DNA from: Acidimicrobiales bacterium mtb01
GTDB taxonomy: Bacteria; Actinomycetota; Acidimicrobiia; Acidimicrobiales; Ilumatobacteraceae
Assembly: GCA_004379135.1 (NCBI GenBank)
Contig: NBNI01000006.1
Location: 313,160 to 377,159, forward strand
Direction: 5' to 3'
DNA length: 64,000 nucleotides
The notes beneath the pieces were generated by a model that did not search any database, had not been told where the DNA came from, and was given only the letters and a program-made list of their open reading frames with translations. This document shows, one piece after another, positions 61,256 through 64,000 of the stretch (position 1 is the stretch's first letter; each line of letters opens with the position of its first letter). A program made the translations under genes and the position numbers.

Positions 61256-62901
61256 GCCGGGGTGTCCTCCGCCTTACGTCGACGACGAGTCTTGCCCGCC
61301 AACAGGTCTCTAGGTGCCTTCTTCACTCGGGAACCACGCGAGTGCTCCGCGAGGTACTCCTCAACACCGGGCAGCACCACCTTGGCCACGATGGTGACTC
61401 GTTCCTTCTCGCCGAGCGCGGCCAGGACATCGCTGGCTTCTTCGACGCCGACGGCACCGTCGAACACGGCCAGGCGCATGCGACCTCGCACGCCGCAGAA
61501 CGGGGCGTGCTTCTTGGACTGCCACTCGAACCCGAGCTGACCAGCCACCGCACGGGCGAAGCGACCGTTCGTTGCCCAGTCGGCGAGCATTACACCCACC
61601 GGGGTGACCTCATACATGCTCGGAGCGACGCTCACCTCGCGGAAGTCACCTCCGCCGGTCCAGCCAACCGACTCGGTGATGCCGCCCGGGTCCTCACCGG
61701 CAACGACCTTCTGAAGGCGCGGACTTGTGAACGTCGCGATGGTCTCGGGGAGGATCTCGGTCGTCACCCAGCGCCGGCCCATCTTGTGCGCCACAGCAGC
61801 GGTCGTACCTGAGCCGCCGAAGCAGTCGAGGACTATGTCGCCGGGGTTCGAGCCAATGTGGATCACGCGCTCAAGTAGCCGTTCAGGCTTCGGCGTGGAG
61901 AAGGCAGTGCCTGCGAGAATCGACTTGATCTCGCGGGCGCTGGTTCTTGTCGAACCAACTTCGGCGTGGTTCCAGATGGTCTCCGGTGGGCGACCTGTCT
62001 CGACGTCCCCAACGATTCGGAAATACGGCGCCCATCCTGAACGGCCTTCGACCCACTCGATCAAGTGCGCATCTCGAACGCACTTGTCTTTGCCCCAACG
62101 CCAGGCCCCGTCGCCGCCATCAGGCAGCTTCGGAAACACCTCTCGTCCATCCGGGGCAACTAGGCCGAAGTAGAGATTTGGCCGAGCCGCACGCGTCGAG
62201 CCCTGGCCACCCATCGCTCGTAGCGGCTTCAGGTAGTACGCGCGACCTTGCTCATCAACCTTGTTGTAGTGACTGCCGAGTTCAGCTGGGAGGCGCGTCA
62301 CGGCGAACGCCTCGCTTCGTTGGAAGACAACGATGGTGTCGTGCCGGACGGAGAACGTCTTGGCATCCATGCGGGGACTATCGGTCTTCTCCCACACCAC
62401 TGTCGCAACGAAGTTCTCCGCACCGAACACCTCGTCCATCAAGCAGCGCATGCGATGCACTTCCGCATCGTCGAGGTGCACCCATACCGAGCCGTCGGGG
62501 GAGAGCAGCTCCTTGATGGCGAGCAGTCGGTCACGCATGAAGCTCAGCCAGGTGCTGTGCTCCATCCAGTCGTCGTAGTGCGTGAAGGTCTGTCCCGTGT
62601 TGAACGGCGGGTCGATGTAGACGAGCTTGACCTTGCCGCGGTAGTGGCGTGCGTATTCGGGGACCTCGGCGAGGATGCGCAGCACGTCGAGCGAGTCGCC
62701 GCAGAACATCAAGTTGTCGCCGAACGGGTCGTCCTCGTTGACCTCGCCGTAGTTCGCTCCGAAGTCGCTGAGGCGCACCTCGCGCGCTGCGGGGTGGTCG
62801 GGGTCGACCCACACCGGCTTGCCCGTGTCGTCCTTGGGCACGAGCAAGAACTTGTCCTTGTTCGGCCAGGTGAGCTCAAGGCGGGTGTTGGCAGCGGTCA
62901 T
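61252..62901 (-). CDS. mod: Type III DNA methyltransferase, Mod subunit, 549 aa
   Basis: A beta-class N6-adenine methyltransferase: motif IV DPPFNTG near 96-102 comes before motif I DCFGGSGTT, a circular order for type III Mod. The C-terminal half carries the target-recognition region. Modifies one strand of an asymmetric site that cannot be read from sequence. Overlaps res by 4 nt. Confidence 0.94.
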   Translation of the reverse strand: MTAANTRLELTWPNKDKFLLVPKDDTGKPVWVDPDHPAAREVRLSDFGANYGEVNEDDPFGDNLMFCGDSLDVLRILAEVPEYARHYRGKVKLVYIDPPFNTGQTFTHYDDWMEHSTWLSFMRDRLLAIKELLSPDGSVWVHLDDAEVHRMRCLMDEVFGAENFVATVVWEKTDSPRMDAKTFSVRHDTIVVFQRSEAFAVTRLPAELGSHYNKVDEQGRAYYLKPLRAMGGQGSTRAARPNLYFGLVAPDGREVFPKLPDGGDGAWRWGKDKCVRDAHLIEWVEGRSGWAPYFRIVGDVETGRPPETIWNHAEVGSTRTSAREIKSILAGTAFSTPKPERLLERVIHIGSNPGDIVLDCFGGSGTTAAVAHKMGRRWVTTEILPETIATFTSPRLQKVVAGEDPGGITESVGWTGGGDFREVSVAPSMYEVTPVGVMLADWATNGRFARAVAGQLGFEWQSKKHAPFCGVRGRMRLAVFDGAVGVEEASDVLAALGEKERVTIVAKVVLPGVEEYLAEHSRGSRVKKAPRDLLAGKTRRRRKAEDTPA

Positions 62902-62971
62902 AAGGGGTCGAGTTTCTGTTGGGTCGGAATCAGGTCAGCAGGGTCCAGGGCTATGGAAAATCGGCCGCGAA

Positions 62972-62997
62972 ACACCCCGATTGTCGCTGAGGGGTGT
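62972..62997. terminator. Hairpin between mod and the 63008 gene
   Basis: Stem ACACCCC (62972-62978) with GGGGTGT (62991-62997), 12-nt loop, 11 bp after the stop of the 63008-63895 gene on the minus strand. It may stop or attenuate reading into mod. Confidence 0.5.
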
Positions 62998-63007
62998 GAC
63001 CGAGAGG

Positions 63008-63895
63008 TCAACTCCATCTCACCGCTCCGCCGGGCTCCACGAACCCCATCTGGTCACGGAAGGCCAGGTCCCACTCGGCCGGCGTCTCCCCAGCCTCGAC
63101 GAACACCTTCACCCCGCGGAACTGCGTCACCCGCGCACGGGTGGCCTCGATGGCCGCGCACACGAATGCTCCGCCGGCCTGCCCGCCACCGCGTGCGTGC
63201 ACCGAGGCCTTCCAGTCCTCTGGCACCCACAGGGTTCCGCCCATCACCCCGGGGGCGATGAACCCTTCTGCGCCGGCCTCGTGCGGCGATGGCGCGACGT
63301 ACACCGTGAGCTCGGCGCTGAGGCGCCCGCGGTTGTTCGCTCTCGAAGGGTCAGCTGCCAGGTACTGGCGCACCAACTCGTCGGCGAGCACCGCCTTGGT
63401 GAAGGTGCGTCGAACCACAGCTGCGTCGGGGTGGGCTACAGGCACATCCCCTTGGTTGCCGGCGCCGCTGGGCTCAGTTGGGTCCCACTGCGCCCCTTCA
63501 TCGCTGGTGGACGCGAAGCGCACGACCCGAGCCGCGCTGGCGGGCTTTGAGCGCGCCACCGCGTCGTTCATCGCCTTGGCGAGCGCAGCCTCGTCGAGCG
63601 GGTTCGTTCCAGCCGATGCGGCCAGCACGAGCGCCAAGGTCGCGTAGTCGGTGAGGCGGTGGCCGTTCACCATGTTGCGCAGGTGGTTCACGCTGGCCCC
63701 GTAGCGCCGCGCGAACCCTTCGGCACTCTTGGCGACCCGGGCGATCTCACCGCGCAGATACGCCGCCGAGCCCCACTGGCGAAGCAGTGCCGCGGTCGTC
63801 GTGGCATCGAGTCCGTCGAGGTCGAAGCGCGCAGTGGGACTATCCCATCGCGAGCCAGGGCGAAGCCGGTCTGCAGGTCGAAACGGTGCTCCCAT
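63008..63895 (-). CDS. HTH-containing unknown protein upstream of mod, 295 aa
   Basis: Not a recognised family. Residues about 40-85, AEGFARRYGASVNHLRNMVNGHRLTDYATLALVLA, read like a helix-turn-helix. The rest includes RRTFTKAVLADELVRQYLAADPS, GRLSAELTVYVAPSP and AFVCAAIEATRARVTQFRGVKV. ATG 63895. Being first before the type III pair on the same strand, it may control it or be part of the defence locus. Confidence 0.62.
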   Translation of the reverse strand: MGAPFRPADRLRPGSRWDSPTARFDLDGLDATTTAALLRQWGSAAYLRGEIARVAKSAEGFARRYGASVNHLRNMVNGHRLTDYATLALVLAASAGTNPLDEAALAKAMNDAVARSKPASAARVVRFASTSDEGAQWDPTEPSGAGNQGDVPVAHPDAAVVRRTFTKAVLADELVRQYLAADPSRANNRGRLSAELTVYVAPSPHEAGAEGFIAPGVMGGTLWVPEDWKASVHARGGGQAGGAFVCAAIEATRARVTQFRGVKVFVEAGETPAEWDLAFRDQMGFVEPGGAVRWS

Positions 63896-63901
63896 GACGA
63901 C

Positions 63902-64000
63902 CTACTTGGCGCTCCGGCGCTGGCTGGTCAGGTCGCTGCGACCTGATGTCGCGCCGTGGCGACCGGAACGACTGCTCGAAGCCTTGGTGCCGCCACGTTG
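63902..64000 (-). CDS. 3' end of a gene cut by the window edge
   Basis: The minus-strand frame from the window edge to a TAG at 63902-63904 reads a Ser/Arg/Gly-rich tail ending TSQRRSAK. The stop lies 6 bp before the ATG of the 63008-63895 gene, as expected for an operon. Too little remains to name it. Confidence 0.4.
   Translation of the reverse strand, partial: QRGGTKASSSRSGRHGATSGRSDLTSQRRSAK

Overview
This 64 kb window is GC-rich, densely packed chromosomal DNA with short intergenic gaps and many 4-nt stop/start overlaps. The gene set points to an actinobacterium, most likely from the Acidimicrobiia (Ilumatobacter-like). The evidence is a PAC2-family protein, an SCO6745-family protein, a DUF3263/LytR_C pair, a CIRCE-controlled solo groEL, homospermidine synthase and IspD/IspF next to a Crp-type regulator. 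The phylum is a fairly safe inference. The class is a guess from memory of gene families.

Positions 1-54,900 are backbone. In order they carry: a secreted polysaccharide deacetylase (cut by the window edge); a two-gene nucleotidyltransferase module; a GNAT and an SCO6745-family protein; a thioredoxin-fold gene interrupted by an in-frame UGA (2924-4003); PAC2; a Nudix hydrolase; GlnD; a lipoprotein esterase; homospermidine synthase; a Rieske oxygenase with its ferredoxin; an AlaX-type editing protein; an amino-acid-type ABC binding lipoprotein; FdhD; an ATP-grasp enzyme; GroEL under CIRCE; a FAD oxidoreductase; a MoaD-like protein; glycerate kinase; uridine kinase; tRNA-Thr; RlmB-IspF-IspD; a Crp/Fnr regulator; dienelactone hydrolase; an FHA-FtsK/SpoIIIE (EssC-like) ATPase; a sigma-like protein; CopA-CopZ-enoyl-CoA hydratase behind tRNA-Lys; a hemolysin-III-type membrane protein; an OafA-type acyltransferase; a heme/iron uptake operon (37607-41711); an SGNH lipoprotein; an NlpC/P60 hydrolase; FtsH with a hemerythrin-like protein; a nucleotide cyclase; two consecutive P-type ATPases; a DoxX-like protein; a Nudix (CoA diphosphatase-like) protein; and kynureninase.

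Positions 54,900-64,000 look accessory. The region starts with three ~70-bp structured repeats beside kynureninase. It continues with a stack of six small minus-strand genes (55710-58081) in which every one of the five junctions is the same 8-nt overlap around CGTGRCTRA. Several of these genes carry CxxC motifs and reuse a QAEIERL coiled-coil module. Two small plus-strand genes flank the stack. Three promoter-like regions share repeats phased at exactly 23 bp. A type III restriction-modification pair (res 58706-61255, mod 61252-62901) and an HTH-type unknown follow.

The most important observation is at 3266-3268. The UGA lies in the active-site motif WSSY-U-GC of a ResA-like thioredoxin-fold protein. 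A perfect 7-bp hairpin follows 13 nt later, with a G in the second loop position. Reading through gives one 359-residue protein, so this is very probably a selenoprotein rather than a pseudogene or two genes. FdhD in the same window is consistent with a formate dehydrogenase, often also selenium-dependent, elsewhere in the genome.
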